A stretch of 64,000 bases of DNA from Sarcophilus harrisii (taxonomy: Eukaryota; Chordata; Mammalia; Dasyuromorphia; Dasyuridae). This document shows positions 1 through 17,090 of this stretch, in pieces; the first letter of the stretch is position 1; the number at the start of each line of letters is the position of its first letter. A model generated the notes under the pieces. It saw nothing but the letters and a program-made list of their open reading frames with translations, made no database searches and was not told the origin of the DNA. A program made the position numbers and the translations under genes. The stretch lies in contig NC_045429.1 in assembly GCF_902635505.1 (NCBI RefSeq), positions 464,521,359-464,585,358 of the forward strand, read 5' to 3'.

Positions 1-1825
1 CCTGGAGGAAGCGGACCACACAAGGTGGGTCTGAGGTGGGGAAACAACCTGGAGCCCTGTCCATTCCCCCCCCCCCCCCCCTGCTGTGTCCAGATCCTGG
101 AGGCCTTGCCTTCCTCCCGGACTCTCCCATTTAAGAGAGAGACTTCTCTCCTGGATTACTGCATTTCCACAGAACTTTGCGTCCCAGGCCCCCCATCTTC
201 TTCCTTAGAAGGGAAGCTTCCTGAGGGCAGGCCCCATCTTTCTACCTGTATCCCCAGCACCAGCATGATATCTGGCATGCAGTAAGAGTTTAATAAGTGC
301 TCATGGCTAATTCATCCTTTGGAAGAATTCCCTGGGGCCAGAAACAGGAGCAAAGGCAGTCTTACACAGAGGCAACCTGGGGACGTGTCCAGGAAGGGGG
401 TGGCGAGCTCTGACAGCCCAGAGGAGGTGCTTTCGGGGGCTGCGGGGTGACTGCCCGTCAGACATGCCCTAGTGGAGATCCTCATGCAGGTCTAGGCTGG
501 ACCAGAAGGCACCTTGCCAAGTGCCGGCCCTCTGCGGCCCAGGCTCCCCCTCCACACCCGTGCGCCAGGTGGGAGCCCTTTCCTGGCAGGGAAGCTCACT
601 CTCTGGGGATCGTGACCCTCCCATGCCCTGGAAAGCTCCCTGCAGTCTGAGCTTTCGGTGGGCCACGCCAGGGCAAGGCTGACCTCAGGTCACTCAGCCA
701 GCCGGTCAGCAGCAGGTGGCTCCCCGCTTCCTTCCCCAGGATGGTTCTGGATGCCCTGGGAACCATCTGTACCAATGCGGTCAGAATCTAGAGGAAGAAA
801 ATGAGAAGTGCACAATTAACAACAGGGATCCCAAAGCACCGGCCTGCCGCGGCGGGCCGTGGGGCGGACCAAGTCCACAGGGAAGGAAAGCATTTCAGAA
901 GCCTGTCTGCCCGAGCCAACACCTGAGCCCCGGCCTCTTGGAGAGGGCTGGGAAGGGCATGGAGAAGAGCGTGTTCCTTTTGCCGGGCTGGGCTCCCAAA
1001 GCCCCAGGCCGAACGGCCTCCTTCTCCATTAGTGGCAGCTGCGGCGGCCCACAGCCTGCAGACTGCTCTGCCCATCCCAGGGCGCTGCTTGAAAGTTTAG
1101 AGATGGGAAAACGGGCCAGAATGGCTCTTTCACAAGTTTCAGGAACACCACAGAGGCCATTATTCCGAGGTCAGGAAGACCTTGGGCAGCACAAGGCCTG
1201 CCCATGAAAACCGAGGAGGGGAGCGGGCAGAGCCTGCGCCTTCTGGTCATGAATAATAAACGGGAGCAAAGAGGCCCCAGGGTCTGCAGAGAAAAGTGGC
1301 AGGGCAGCGGGCAGAGAAAAGCAGCAGGGGCAGCAGGTAGGAAGGAGGAAGGGCGGCCGGGCCCTCAGCTCCCTGACTCTCAGCTTCCTGCCAGAAATTC
1401 TTCTCAGAAACATCCTCCTTCAGCCTTATTTCCAGGAATTTCTTGTTAGGAAATCAAGGTCTCTTCAGCTGCCTGGTCAGGTGGGCAGCCCTTTCCAGCC
1501 TCGCCGGGCCCAAGAAGGAGTCGGAGGTCCTAAAGGGGAGATCAGCGTCTCCAGCCTTCAACCAGCCTTTTCCTCCTAATAGCTGCCAGGTGACAGACTG
1601 GCCATGGAAACAGGCTATCCCCGCGCCCTGGAGGAGCGCAGTGTCTGGTGGAAGGAGAGCTGAGGCCTTTGTTCGGAACCTCTGCCTCCCTCCTTGCCTC
1701 TGACCCAAAAGGCCTGCGCTTCCTCCAATCTTGTCCATCTACTAGAAACCCAACCCCCCTCCCCACAAATGGGACCTAGCTCCTGTTGGTCCTGCACATG
1801 CCGAGAGAGGTCCTTGTTGCCTCTT
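1..1825. other. Upstream flank, no gene recognised
   Basis: Apart from the 175-312 repeat fragment and a C run at 67-80, this stretch shows only short incoherent open frames with no family motif and no convincing exon. By synteny TRPM2 should start to the left on the minus strand, but none of its coding sequence was found here. Confidence 0.5.
175..312 (+). mobile_element. L2/MIR-type 3' end fragment
   Basis: Contains the conserved tail pattern: AAGCTTCCTGAGGGCAGG, then CCCCAGCACCAGCATG, then GTAAGAGTTTAATAAGTGC. This is the shared 3' end of LINE-2 and MIR elements. Short and diverged. Confidence 0.6.
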
Positions 1826-2110
1826 CCTTGAGAGATAGTGTTTGGCCCACGTAGGCATTTAATAAGTGCTTATTGGCTGATTGCACAAACAGGGCGGTCC
1901 GGCCTCAGCTTTCCCATAGTTAAGAGGCAGACTGCTGTCACCTCAAAGGTCACCATCAGCACATGGTGCCAGGAGAGACCAGACACACTGCTCTATCCCT
2001 GGGAGCTGGAAAAGGGAAGGGAGGAAATTGGAGTGGAGTCCCTACTATGTGCAGGCATTCCACCTCATCGGTGTTACCTCATTTGAGCCTTACAATCACC
2101 CACCCACGAT
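1826..2110 (+). mobile_element. L2/MIR-type fragments
   Basis: GGCATTTAATAAGTGCTTATTGG at 1853-1875 is an L2/MIR 3' end. It is followed by MIR-like CCTCAGCTTTCCCATAG near 1901 and by CTACTATGTGCAGGCATTCC near 2042. Boundaries are approximate. Confidence 0.5.
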
Positions 2111-2146
2111 GCTTCCGAAGAAATAAAGACTGGCTTGTTCTCCAGC

Positions 2147-3136
2147 TGATAAATGGTCAAAGGATGTGAACAGACAATTTTCAGATGAAGAAACTGAAAC
2201 TATTTCTAGTCAGATGGAAAGTGTTCCAAATCACTATTGATCAGAGAAATGCAAATTAAGACAACTCTGAGGTACCACTGCACACCTCTCAGATTGGCTA
2301 AGATGGCAGGAAAAGACAAGGACCAATACTGGAGGGGATATGGGAAAACTGGGATACAGTTTTAAAAAACGGGAATACATTGTTAGTGAAGCTGTGAATG
2401 GATCCAACCATTCTGGAGAGCAATTTGGAACTATGCTCAAAAAGTTATCAAACTGTGCATTCCCCTTTGACCCAACAGTGTTTCTACTGGGCCTGTATCC
2501 CCAAGACATCTTAAAGGAGGGAAAGGGACCTGTACGTGCACGAATGTTTGTGGCAGCCCTTTTGTAGTGGCCAGAAACTGGAAAGTAAGTGGCTGCCCAT
2601 CGGTGGGGGAATGGCTGAATAAACTGTGGTATATGAATGTTATGGAATTTTGTTGTTCTGTAAGAAATGACCGGCAGGATGATTCCAGAAAGTCCTGGAG
2701 AGACTTACAGGAATTGATGCTGAGTGAAATGAGCAGCGCCAGGAGATCATTCTATACTTCAACAACAATACTATATGATGATCAATTCTGATGGATGTGG
2801 TCCTTCAACAATGAGATAATTCAAACCAGTTCCAATTGTTCAATGATGAAAAGAACCATCTACAACCAGAGAGAGGATTGTGGGAACTGAGTGTGGACCA
2901 CAACATAACATTTTCAGTCTTTCTGTTGTAGCTTGCTTGCATTTTATTTTGCATTTTTTTTACTAGTTTGATTTGACTTTTCTTGTGTAGCACAATAATT
3001 GTATAAATATGTATGCATACATCAGATTTAACATATATTGAACTACTTGCCATCTAGGGGAGGGCTTGGGGGAATGGAGGGAAAATTGGAACACAATTGC
3101 AAGGGCTCATATTTGAAGAATTGTCCACACATGTTT
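2147..3136 (+). mobile_element. LINE-1 3' end, 5'-truncated, decayed
   Basis: Sequence near 2220-2340 translates to a LINE-1 ORF2 C-terminal pattern (IREMQIKTTLRYH-like, then LRLAKM). The stretch after it (FVAALL..WPETGK, then NEMLSEMSSARRSFYTSTT-like) matches the marsupial L1 C-terminal and 3' region, which I know from memory. It ends with a GGGGAGGG-type tail at about 3055-3080 and the GGAA tract. A related 3' end lies at 50.5-51.1 kb in the opposite orientation. Confidence 0.7.
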
Positions 3137-3436
3137 TGAAGGAAGGAAGGAAGGAAGGAGGGAAGGGAGGAAGGAAGGAAGGAGGGAAGGAAGGAAGGAA
3201 GAAAGAAAGGAAGGAGGGAAGGAGGAAGGAAGAGAGGAAGGAAGGAAGGAAGGAAGGAAGGAAGGAGGGGAAGGAAGGAAGGAAGGAAGGAAGGAAGGAA
3301 GGAAGGAAGGAAGGAAGGAAGGAAGGAAGGAAGGAAGGAAGGAAGGAGGGAAGGAAGAAAAGAAGGAAGGAGGGAAGGAAGGAGGGAGGGAGGGAGGGAG
3401 GAAGGAAGGGAGGGAGGGAGGGAAGAAAGGAAGGAA
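3137..3436. repeat. (GGAA)n microsatellite, about 300 bp
   Basis: Nearly pure GGAA with GGGA and GAAA interruptions. It begins exactly where the LINE-1 3' end stops, so it probably grew from that element's A-rich tail. It lies about 1.1 kb upstream of the CFAP410 start. Confidence 0.95.
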
Positions 3437-3559
3437 ACCACTAAGAAAAAGAAAAAAAAGACTGCCTTGCTCCCAGCTTGCTTATGGCTGCTGTTTCCTG
3501 GGACAGCAGGTGGCACCAGGTCTGGGGATGGGAAAGTCTGCCTTCAGTTCCAGCCTCCA

Positions 3560-3640
3560 AGACATCCTAGCTGTGAGATCCTAACAAGTCACTTCACCCT
3601 GCCTGCCTCAGTTTCCTTCCTAGAAAACGTGCTGGAGGGA
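3560..3640 (+). mobile_element. MIR-like fragment
   Basis: Core pattern CTAGCTGTGAGATCC, AAGTCACTTCACC, then GCCTCAGTTTCC, typical of MIR/CORE-SINE elements. Confidence 0.6.
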
Positions 3641-3659
3641 AATGGTGAATCCCTCCAGC

Positions 3660-10240
<6,581 letters not shown>

Positions 10241-10845
10241 GGCCCGCCCTGCTCTGTTCAGCCCAAACCACACCACCGGGGTGCCTGGTGTGGTCAGCCC
10301 ATGCAGTCGGCCACGTGGCTGCCCCCCCCCCCCCCAGGGACAGGGTGCAGGGGGAGGAGCCACCTGCAGAGGTCCCGTTTGGATCTGAGTGGTCCATTCA
10401 AAGTCCCGTCTTCCCAATAAGCAGAATTGCTCAGAACACATCCTTGCCTTCCTGAGGGGGCTGTAGGGAGACTTCCAGCCACAGGCACTGGAGGAAGTGG
10501 TTCCCCACCTGTGTCCTCTTCAGTCGAACCCTGACCCACAAGGCTGGGTGGGCCCTGGGGGCCACAAGGAGGCGAGAGGGACCCCAGTGCTGGGCCCCAA
10601 AGTCTTTCCCTTTGCCGGAGGCTATGAAGCTGTTAGGATCATCTCGAGAGGAAGCCTGGCCTCTTGATGCAGGGCCCCTGGGCTGCGGGTCTGACTGGGT
10701 TGGCTGCCCAGGGGGCCCTTGGGTTGTGGGTCCGGGAAATCCTGCATTTGCTGGGGGGGGGCGGGAGGGGGGTTACTGCTTTTTCTTGGGCTTCCTCCCA
10801 CAAGCATCGCAATCTCAGTAAAATAAAGCGTTTTGTCAGAACGGC
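10241..10845 (+). other. CFAP410: CFAP410 3' untranslated region with poly(A) signal
   Basis: Sequence after the TAG stop (10238-10240) runs about 600 nt to AATAAA at 10822-10827, followed within 25 nt by a GT-rich stretch. This is the only good hexamer before the intergenic region. The end coordinate is an estimate. Confidence 0.7.
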
Positions 10846-10849
10846 AGCT

Positions 10850-12200
10850 GGGCGGTGGTCATCCTTCGACCATCCCCTATCCCCAACCCCACTGGGCAGG
10901 GAGAAGAAAGCAATGGACACTGGACACAGTGAGCCGGACAGCCGGGGCTTAGGCTGGTGACCCGGACCCCTTATCTGACGATGGCCACAGCGCAACAAGA
11001 GGGGGGCGGGCCGATAATGGGGGAGTCTGGGCTGTGACCACCCACTGAGCCAGCTGCGGACCGGAGGCCAAAGGCTGCTCCTGGAGAAGCCCGGAAGCGG
11101 GACTTCAGCTCCCAGAAGCTTCCTGGACTCGGCAGAGACACATTTCGAGGGTTTTTCACTTGGAAAAGATCTTTTACCCTATAATTCGGTAACTTTGTGC
11201 TTGGGTCGTTTGGAAAATGTAGGTTCACTGAGTTACTAGGATCTTCCAAATAGGGACACTTTTCATGATCCAGCTGCAAAAAAATTAAAAAAAAAAAGGA
11301 ACAAGATCGCATTAATATCAGCAGAGAATCAGAAAGATCTTTCATGATTGGGATTGTGTGGGTTTTAGGGGCAGCAGCAGTTTTCCAAAATTCTAACTTT
11401 CACTTGAAGGCTCAGATTTTATCAGTGGTAAGAAACACGGTCCGTTGTCCGGGAAGTCACAGATGGCTCATTTTTTAGGAGATGTCTACCCAGTGCCCTA
11501 GCCTGAAGAACCAGATTGTCGGCATGGTTTCAGATAAAAATGGCCTTCCATGAAAAACAGCGGGTCAGGCTCAAAAAGGGCCCTCTGGGCTGCAGAAGAG
11601 CTTTACCCACAACTCCATCTGGGAGCAGACGCTCCCTCCAGGGTTAGGGCTCAGAATGGATTGCTCTCAGCAAGAACATTCTTAAAGGTTTGTTTTTTCC
11701 TGGGAGTGGGCTGGGGCCCACGCTGACTCCCAAGAAGGCAGCCCCCAAGGTGCCAGATGCGGGCAAGAGGTTCCATGCCTGGAATAGTATGACTCCCCGT
11801 GGGTTTGTCGGGCACATCTGGAGCAGTGTCCATTCAGAGGCCCCAAGGACTGCTCTCTAAAGTGCAGCTGAAGTCTTGGTTCCCCCGGAGGTCCATGGGC
11901 CACACTTTGTGGAAGACAAATGGGAGCTAAATCATTCCTAGGACATGAATCAAAGGTTAAATTGAAGGCAACAAAATGTCGTGGGAATAAGTGTGATTTC
12001 CTGAACTCAGGGCAGAAAATCAGTTTCACATGTACAGGACAGGGCTTGGTCCCTGGGGAGGAAGATCTGAGGGGCCTTAATGAGCCACAAGCTCTCTGGG
12101 AGTCTAGGGTAGGTTATGGTGGCCAGACAACAGGGGATGTTTAGGGTTCTCTAAGTGGCAGGAAATCTGAAACTGTCGTCTAGTCAGTCCCATCTAGTAT
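10850..12200. other. Intergenic sequence, nothing recognised
   Basis: Unique-looking DNA with scattered short open frames. No repeat family or exon was identified apart from A and C homopolymers near 11278-11297 and 12226-12240. Confidence 0.5.
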
Positions 12201-12304
12201 ACTGTGTTCTGCCCTGCCCTGCCCCCCCCCCCCAAAAAAAATACCTCATACTGCTAAAAACACTTCAGGATTTGTAAAATTTTGACAGCCAGGAAGAAGT
12301 ATAG

Positions 12305-12748
12305 GTGCTATTCTTTGCCCCACTCTCCCTCTCTATGCCCCCTCTCTGTCTCTGTTTCAGTCTGTCTCTCCCTGTTTATCTCTGTCTCTATGTCTCTCTC
12401 TTTCTGTCTCTCTCCCTGTGTCTTTCTGTCTCCCTCTGTCTTTCTCTGTTTATTTCTCTCTTTCTTTCTCTCTGTCTCTGTCTGTCTCTTTCCATTTCTA
12501 TGTCTCTCTGTCTCTCTCCCTGTGTCTTTCTGTCTCTCTGTCTCTTTCTGTGTCTATGTCTCTGCCTCTCTCTGTGTCTCTGTCTCTCTCCCTCTCTCTG
12601 TCTCTATTTCTCTCCTTTTCTCTGTTTCTGTCTTTCTGTCTGTCTCTTTCCGTGTCTATGTCTCTGCCTCTCTCTGTGTCTCTGTCTCTCTCCTCTCTCT
12701 GTTTATTTCTTTCTCTCTGTCTCTCTGTGTCTCTGTCTCTGTCTGGGC
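12305..12748. repeat. (TCTC/TCTG)n simple-sequence tract
   Basis: About 440 bp of impure CT/TCTGTC repeat. It gives long Leu/Ser/Val frames on plus and Arg/Asp/Glu frames on minus, which are not genes. Confidence 0.93.
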
Positions 12749-12851
12749 TCTGGGTAAAGTCCTGGGAAGTCCCGCAGAAACAGGGGCTTTTCCTCACAAG
12801 GGAGCAGCTTACTCGTAGAGCAGAAGGCAAAGTCTGGGGAGAAAACAAGTT

Positions 12852-13031
12852 CTCTTTTTTTGTGGGTTTTTTTTTTTTTCCCTCTTTTTCCCCTTATGCA
12901 ATTGGGGTTAAGTGGCTTGCCCATGTCACACAGCTAGGAAGTGTTATGTGTCTGAGGTCAAATTTGAACTCAGGTCCTCCTGACTTCAGGAATGGTGCTC
13001 CCTCTATCCACTGCGCCTCCTAGCTGCCCCA
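12852..13031 (-). mobile_element. tRNA-derived marsupial SINE (WSINE1/SINE1-like), minus orientation
   Basis: Poly(T) at the left end is the reverse of an A tail. It is followed by the reverse complements of GCAGCTAGG, a box-A-like GCAGTGGATAG and a box-B-like GAGTTCAAATTTG, and the TGACCTGGGCAAGTCAC-type body is recognisable. Same family as the copy at 15268-15427. Confidence 0.8.
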
Positions 13032-13564
13032 GGAGACAAGTTCCCATGGGAATGTGGCCATCGATGTGACATCAGGGACCCCAGGGGCAGGGAGTCTCCA
13101 GGGGCCTCGATGTTTGGCTCATTTCTACCATTGGGCCTCTGGCTCCCCATCCACACCTGGGACTGGGTCTTCCTCCTTGCTGCCTGCCTTCTAGGGGAGA
13201 CATTCATTGCAACCTGTACTGGATATTGAGCACCAGCTGTATACAAGGCAGCAAGGGGGAAAGGCCTGGAAAAGCCCCTGGGAGCTCTGTCCCCATAGTA
13301 ATCCATTCTAGAGCAGTGGCGAGGGGAGCTCCCAGCGTGGGGATCCCCTCCACTGGGGCAATGCCCAGCGTAGCCAGGGTCTCTCTGCCATAGTCTCTAC
13401 GGCTCTTGAGCTCCTAAGGTGAGGGAGGTGCTCAGGAACATGCCCATCACCAGCCAGGACCTCGATGGGGGGTGAGTGAGGGCCAGGTGGTGTGGTGGAC
13501 CCTCTCCCCAGCTAATGAAGGACACGGAAGGTGGCGTAACCAGGGCGCACATCTAGGTCGCCTG

Positions 13565-13765
13565 GAGATGAAATGACAAAGTCATTGCCAGCATTTTCTA
13601 GCTGTGTCTGGCTCTGTGACCCCATTTGGGGTTTTCTTGCTAAGGATATAGGGTGGTTCCTTCTCCAGCCCATTTTACAAATGAGGAAGCTGAGGCACAC
13701 AGCCTCAGGACTTCCCCAGGGTCGCACAGATAGTGTCTGAGGTGGGGTTTGAGCTCAGGGACACC
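13565..13765 (-). mobile_element. Mar1-type CORE-SINE, minus orientation
   Basis: Reverse complement of the Mar1 tail at left (GACCCCATTTGGGGTTTTCT), then CCATTTTACAAATGAGGAAG, CTGAGGCACACAG and TTTGAGCTCAG. Matches the plus-strand copy at 42484-42685. Confidence 0.78.
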
Positions 13766-13779
13766 CTTTTGCAGGCTGT

Positions 13780-15110
13780 TTCTGGTGCCCTCCCCATTCC
13801 AGCCCACCCTGACACTCCAGGTACAATGCCCTCCCTCCTCCTCCTGGCCTTGGGCGCCCTTTTAGGGAGGCTCTGCCCGGTGCTGCTGCCCCAGGAGCCT
13901 CCATTCGCACTTGCAGGGAGCTTCCCCTTGCCTTCTTGTCTAGCACAGCCTGGTACCGGGCCTGGGGCCCTCCCTGCTCACTGGATAGTCCGATCCTGGC
14001 TCTCAGCAGTTAGCCGCAGGCAAAGCCCATTGGAAGATCTCTGAGAAAGTCCCCAAAGCATCTTCTAATAGAGCTCCAAGAGCAAGCTTATTCTGGGCCT
14101 CCTGGATCTGCCCTGTGAGGCTGCCTGGGCTCAGGGCTCTTCCACCACCAGCAAGGGAAGCAGAAGGTCCCCAAGAAGAGGGTCTCCTCCTCTGTCCCAC
14201 CCAACTCTCTTCTATGTGAGCAGAAGATATAGCTGGTGTGGACCTGGGAGAGCCAGGGAGCTGCCCCCTGCCCTCAGGGCCCCCTCCCAGCCCAGCCCGG
14301 GCGCCTTGACACAAGGGCCTCATGACGTGTGGGGCCACAGGAGACTAGGAGGCGGTACATTACTGCCTGCAGGTAACCCACTTTTCGGTCTGCTCTCAGA
14401 CTCCGCTGATGTTGGGGTCCCTCCACCCATGCAGACGGCGCCTCCTGACCACTGACCACCAGAATGTCTCCTCTAGGTGACATGCTCCTACGGAGCTCCT
14501 GGTCAATCGGACACTTGTAGCTGAACGGGGAGGAAGTCGCTGTTGCAGAGAACCAGCAACCATTTGGCGACACAAGCGATCACCCTTACATGTACCTGCA
14601 GAGGACACATCTTCTCCAAAGAGCCCCTGGCCGGGATAGTTGACGCTCAGTGCGGAGGCAGTGAAGGCCTTCAGGGACTCTCTCTTCACAGCTCAGGCTC
14701 TTGGGTTGGCGAACCCCAAAGCATGATTTCTGGCACTATTTCAGCAAGATTTCTCTTTGAGCTCTCCTCCTCGAGCTGCTCTGGGCACTTGAAACTAGAC
14801 AACCTTGTCCAGAAAAGGGCCCATATCCAATTCCACCAAATGCTTCCTGTGTGGCTGGGACACTCCTGGCGTGGAAGAGGAAGCAGGTCCTGACGGCCCC
14901 TCAGGGATGGCCGGAAGATCTAGCCAGGTGCTTGAGGGAGGGGAGAGCCCTGACCCTGGGAGAAGAATGTCCAGAGGGAGTAACAGGAGAGAAGGGACTT
15001 GGCCAAACCCCAATCTGCTCTGGAAGATTGTTTTGGCCAAACCTGGAGAAAGAAACCGATTAGGAGACTTCTAATAGACCAGGAGGAGCAGTAGGGAAGC
15101 CTGGATGACA
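13780..15110. other. Intergenic sequence, no recognised gene
   Basis: GC-moderate DNA with open frames up to about 115 codons on both strands. The minus frame near 14560-14690 reads ALSVNYPGQGLFGEDVSSAG-like sequence, but no family or exon chain could be assigned. Confidence 0.4.
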
Positions 15111-15119
15111 TTGTAAATC

Positions 15120-15535
15120 ACTGACAAGTATCTTTGCATGTATTTAAAAAAGTAAAATACTATTAAAAATAAAAGAGAAAAAACATGTTTTTGAAAAAAA
15201 ATACTATTAAAAATAAAAGAGAAAAGGCATGTATTTGAAAAAATACTATTAAAAATACAAGAGAAAGGGACAGCTAGGTACACAGTGGTTAGAGCATTAG
15301 CCCTCAAGTCAGGTGGACTTGAGTTCAAATCTGATCTCAGACACTTAGCACTTCCTGGCTGTGTGACCCTGGGCAAGTCACTTAACCCAATTGCCTCAGC
15401 AAAAACACATAAATAAATAAAATAAAAGAGAAAAGACGTGTATTTGAAGAAATAAAATGCTATTAAAATAAAAGAAAAAAGGCAAGTATTTAAAGAAATA
15501 AAATACTATTAAAATAAAAGAGAAAAGGGGGAAAA
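15120..15535. repeat. AT-rich minisatellite split by a SINE
   Basis: About five units of roughly 45 bp sharing AAATACTATTAAAA, ATAAAAGAGAAAA and a GTATTTGAA-type block lie at 15130-15267 and 15428-15535. A SINE (15268-15427) sits between the two halves. Confidence 0.85.
15268..15427 (+). mobile_element. tRNA-derived marsupial SINE, plus orientation
   Basis: Starts GGGACAGCTAGGTACACAG, with box-B-like GAGTTCAAATCTG, then TGTGTGACCCTGGGCAAGTC and an A/AAAT-rich tail. Comparatively well preserved and inserted within an AT-rich tandem repeat. Confidence 0.85.
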
Positions 15536-15845
15536 TTATATTGTAAGCTGAAGGCATGCTGGAGGCAACCCTTTTGTTTTTTTACAGATAAATAAGGAAT
15601 CAGCCCCAGATCTTGGGAGTGATTTGTCGAGCATCACATGGCTGGGACTTCTGCTAGGACAGAGGAAAGTCATTTCCCCTCCTGGTTCCTCAGTTTACCT
15701 TTTTTTAATTTCAGAATAACAATTCCTGAGTTAGAGTGTACAGAAATGGAGTTTGGGTTTGGCCCCGTGACCTCCTTATTAAATGCTAAGCAAGCCACTA
15801 GTCAATTAATATTGGAACAAGAGCCACAGGTCAGCCATAAATACT

Positions 15846-15851
15846 TTTATT
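15846..15851 (-). terminator. Poly(A) signal of the gamma-crystallin gene
   Basis: AATAAA on the minus strand, about 32 nt past the stop codon. A very short 3' UTR is usual for gamma-crystallins. Confidence 0.85.
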
Positions 15852-15882
15852 GAGTTTGGAAAGCGTGGAGTTGAGCAGGCAT

Positions 15883-16954
15883 CTAACTGGTGTCTGTGGC
15901 CCGCCGGAAGGAGCCCAGGACCGCAGTGCCAGCCCCCCATTCACTGTGCCGCCGGTACTCGCCAGGCCGCAGGAAGTACTGCCGGCCCTGGTAGTTGGGC
16001 TGCTCGTAAAGGACCCAGTAACCATCCAGGACGTTACAAGACAGGACGTCCCTCTGGTGGAAGTGGTCGTGGACAGAGGGGCAGTCCTCGGTGAACTCCA
16101 TCATCTGGCCTGCACAGTTCTCCCTCTCATAAATCCTCATACGGAAAGAGCCTTCGTGCTGCGATGGAAGAAAGTGGGGAGCCTGAGCCGGGGGCCTTAG
16201 AAGGGGCCATGGACATCTGGGCCATGTAAGAATCTCCCAGAGGGTCCGGTGCCCACCCCTTCCTCTCTGGACCCTGCCCAGGACAGCAGGGGTCCCCTGA
16301 GGAACTCACCCTGGGTACCAGGCGGCAGGAGCGGATGGAATCACTTGTGCCCATCCATTGGCGGTAGTCCGAGTACTCGCCACGCTTCAAGAAGTACTGG
16401 CAGCCTTTATAGCTGGGCTGCTCATACAGGACCCAGGAGCCGCTGTCCACCCGCACGGAGTTACAGCGGCTGAAGTAGGCCTGCAGGTCAGCACAGTCGC
16501 CGCTGCATTCGTAGCAGCGGCCTTGAAAATGGCGATCCTCATAAAAGGTGATCTGGGAAAGAGAGCAGGGTCAGGGGCCCAAGCTGGGCGCTGCTGCCCA
16601 TCTGGGGCCTGGAGCCATACACCAGGATCAGAGCAACTGGAAGGAGCTCTGACCACTCCAAGTCCAATCCCTCCATTTACACAGAGGGAAACTGAGGCCC
16701 CTAGAGAGCAAGTGACAGCCAGGCCATTCCTTCATTCTCTCCATGAGTTCTTGCAGCCCAAACATGACCCACTGCTTAGAGTCTGAGGCTTGAGCTGGGC
16801 CAGGGAAGGGCATACATGAGCTGTTTTCCTGACTCTCACCAGACCAGAGCTACCCAGGGTCCCTGGGCCTCAACTGGAAGGCTAGAGCAGGGCTCAGGGT
16901 CTCCCTCCTCTCCCCTCTCCCCTCTGCCCAGGCCACCCAGGTTACCTTGCCCAT
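15883..16954 (-). CDS. gamma-crystallin, complete three-exon gene, 175 aa
   Basis: Lens structural beta/gamma-crystallin. Exons on the minus strand: 16954-16946 (MGK only), 16552-16310 (81 codons, N-terminal domain) and 16158-15883 (91 codons plus stop). This 9-nt, 243-nt, 276-nt pattern is the classic gamma-crystallin layout, one exon per two-Greek-key domain. Domain 1 begins [20 protein letters not shown]; domain 2 begins after HEGSF with [17 protein letters not shown]. The four conserved core tryptophans are present (residues 43, 69, 132, 158), as are the repeated tyrosine-corner LYEQP segments. It starts MGK, unlike gamma-S. Signatures such as [14 protein letters not shown] and RMRIYEREN look closer to amphibian/fish-type gamma-crystallins than to placental gamma A-F; this is a judgement from memory. 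TATA box upstream, poly(A) signal downstream, no disabling change. Its exact paralogue name is unresolved. Confidence 0.95.
16640..16770 (-). mobile_element. MIR-like fragment in gamma-crystallin intron 1
   Basis: TTTACACAGAGGGAAACTGA followed by GGCCCCTAGAGAGCAAGTGAC resembles a reversed MIR core. Lies between exon 1 and exon 2. Confidence 0.5.
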
Positions 16955-17010
16955 AATGCAGGAGTGCTTGGTGTGGAAGCAGATGGCTCCAACTGCCGGC
17001 CGCATCCCTC

Positions 17011-17018
17011 TTTATATA
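17011..17018 (-). promoter_or_regulatory. TATA box of the gamma-crystallin gene
   Basis: TATATAAA read on the minus strand, 57-64 nt upstream of the start codon at 16954. The predicted cap site is near 16985, giving a short leader of about 30 nt. That is normal for gamma-crystallin genes. Confidence 0.85.
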
Positions 17019-17077
17019 GTCCCACCTCACCCCTAACTCTCTAGGTCAGCACCCTTTCAACGGGGAATTTGCAACCG

Positions 17078-17090
17078 CCCTGAGTCAGCA
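17078..17090 (-). promoter_or_regulatory. MAF-recognition-like element (T-MARE) upstream of the gamma-crystallin
   Basis: On the minus strand the sequence TGCTGACTCAGGG matches the T-MARE consensus TGCTGACTCAGCA at 11 of 13 positions. It lies about 60 nt upstream of the TATA box. Large MAF factors (c-MAF, L-MAF) drive lens crystallin genes through such sites, so placement and sequence fit lens expression. Functional use is inferred. Confidence 0.6.

Noticed and set aside
3043-3516. Open frames rich in Lys/Gly/Arg (plus) or Leu/Pro/Ser (minus)
   Set aside because: Translation of the GGAA microsatellite.
12282-13023. Open frames of Leu/Ser/Val or Arg/Asp/Glu repeats, up to about 200 codons
   Set aside because: Translation of the TCTC tract and the adjoining SINE.
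14396-14689. Minus-strand open frame with SVNYPGQGLFGEDVSSAG, a possible lost exon
   Set aside because: No flanking exon, weak splice context and no family could be named; left as unassigned.
15268-15427. Possible tRNA gene suggested by box-A and box-B-like motifs
   Set aside because: The body continues into the SINE core and A-rich tail and there is no complete cloverleaf; it is a tRNA-derived SINE.
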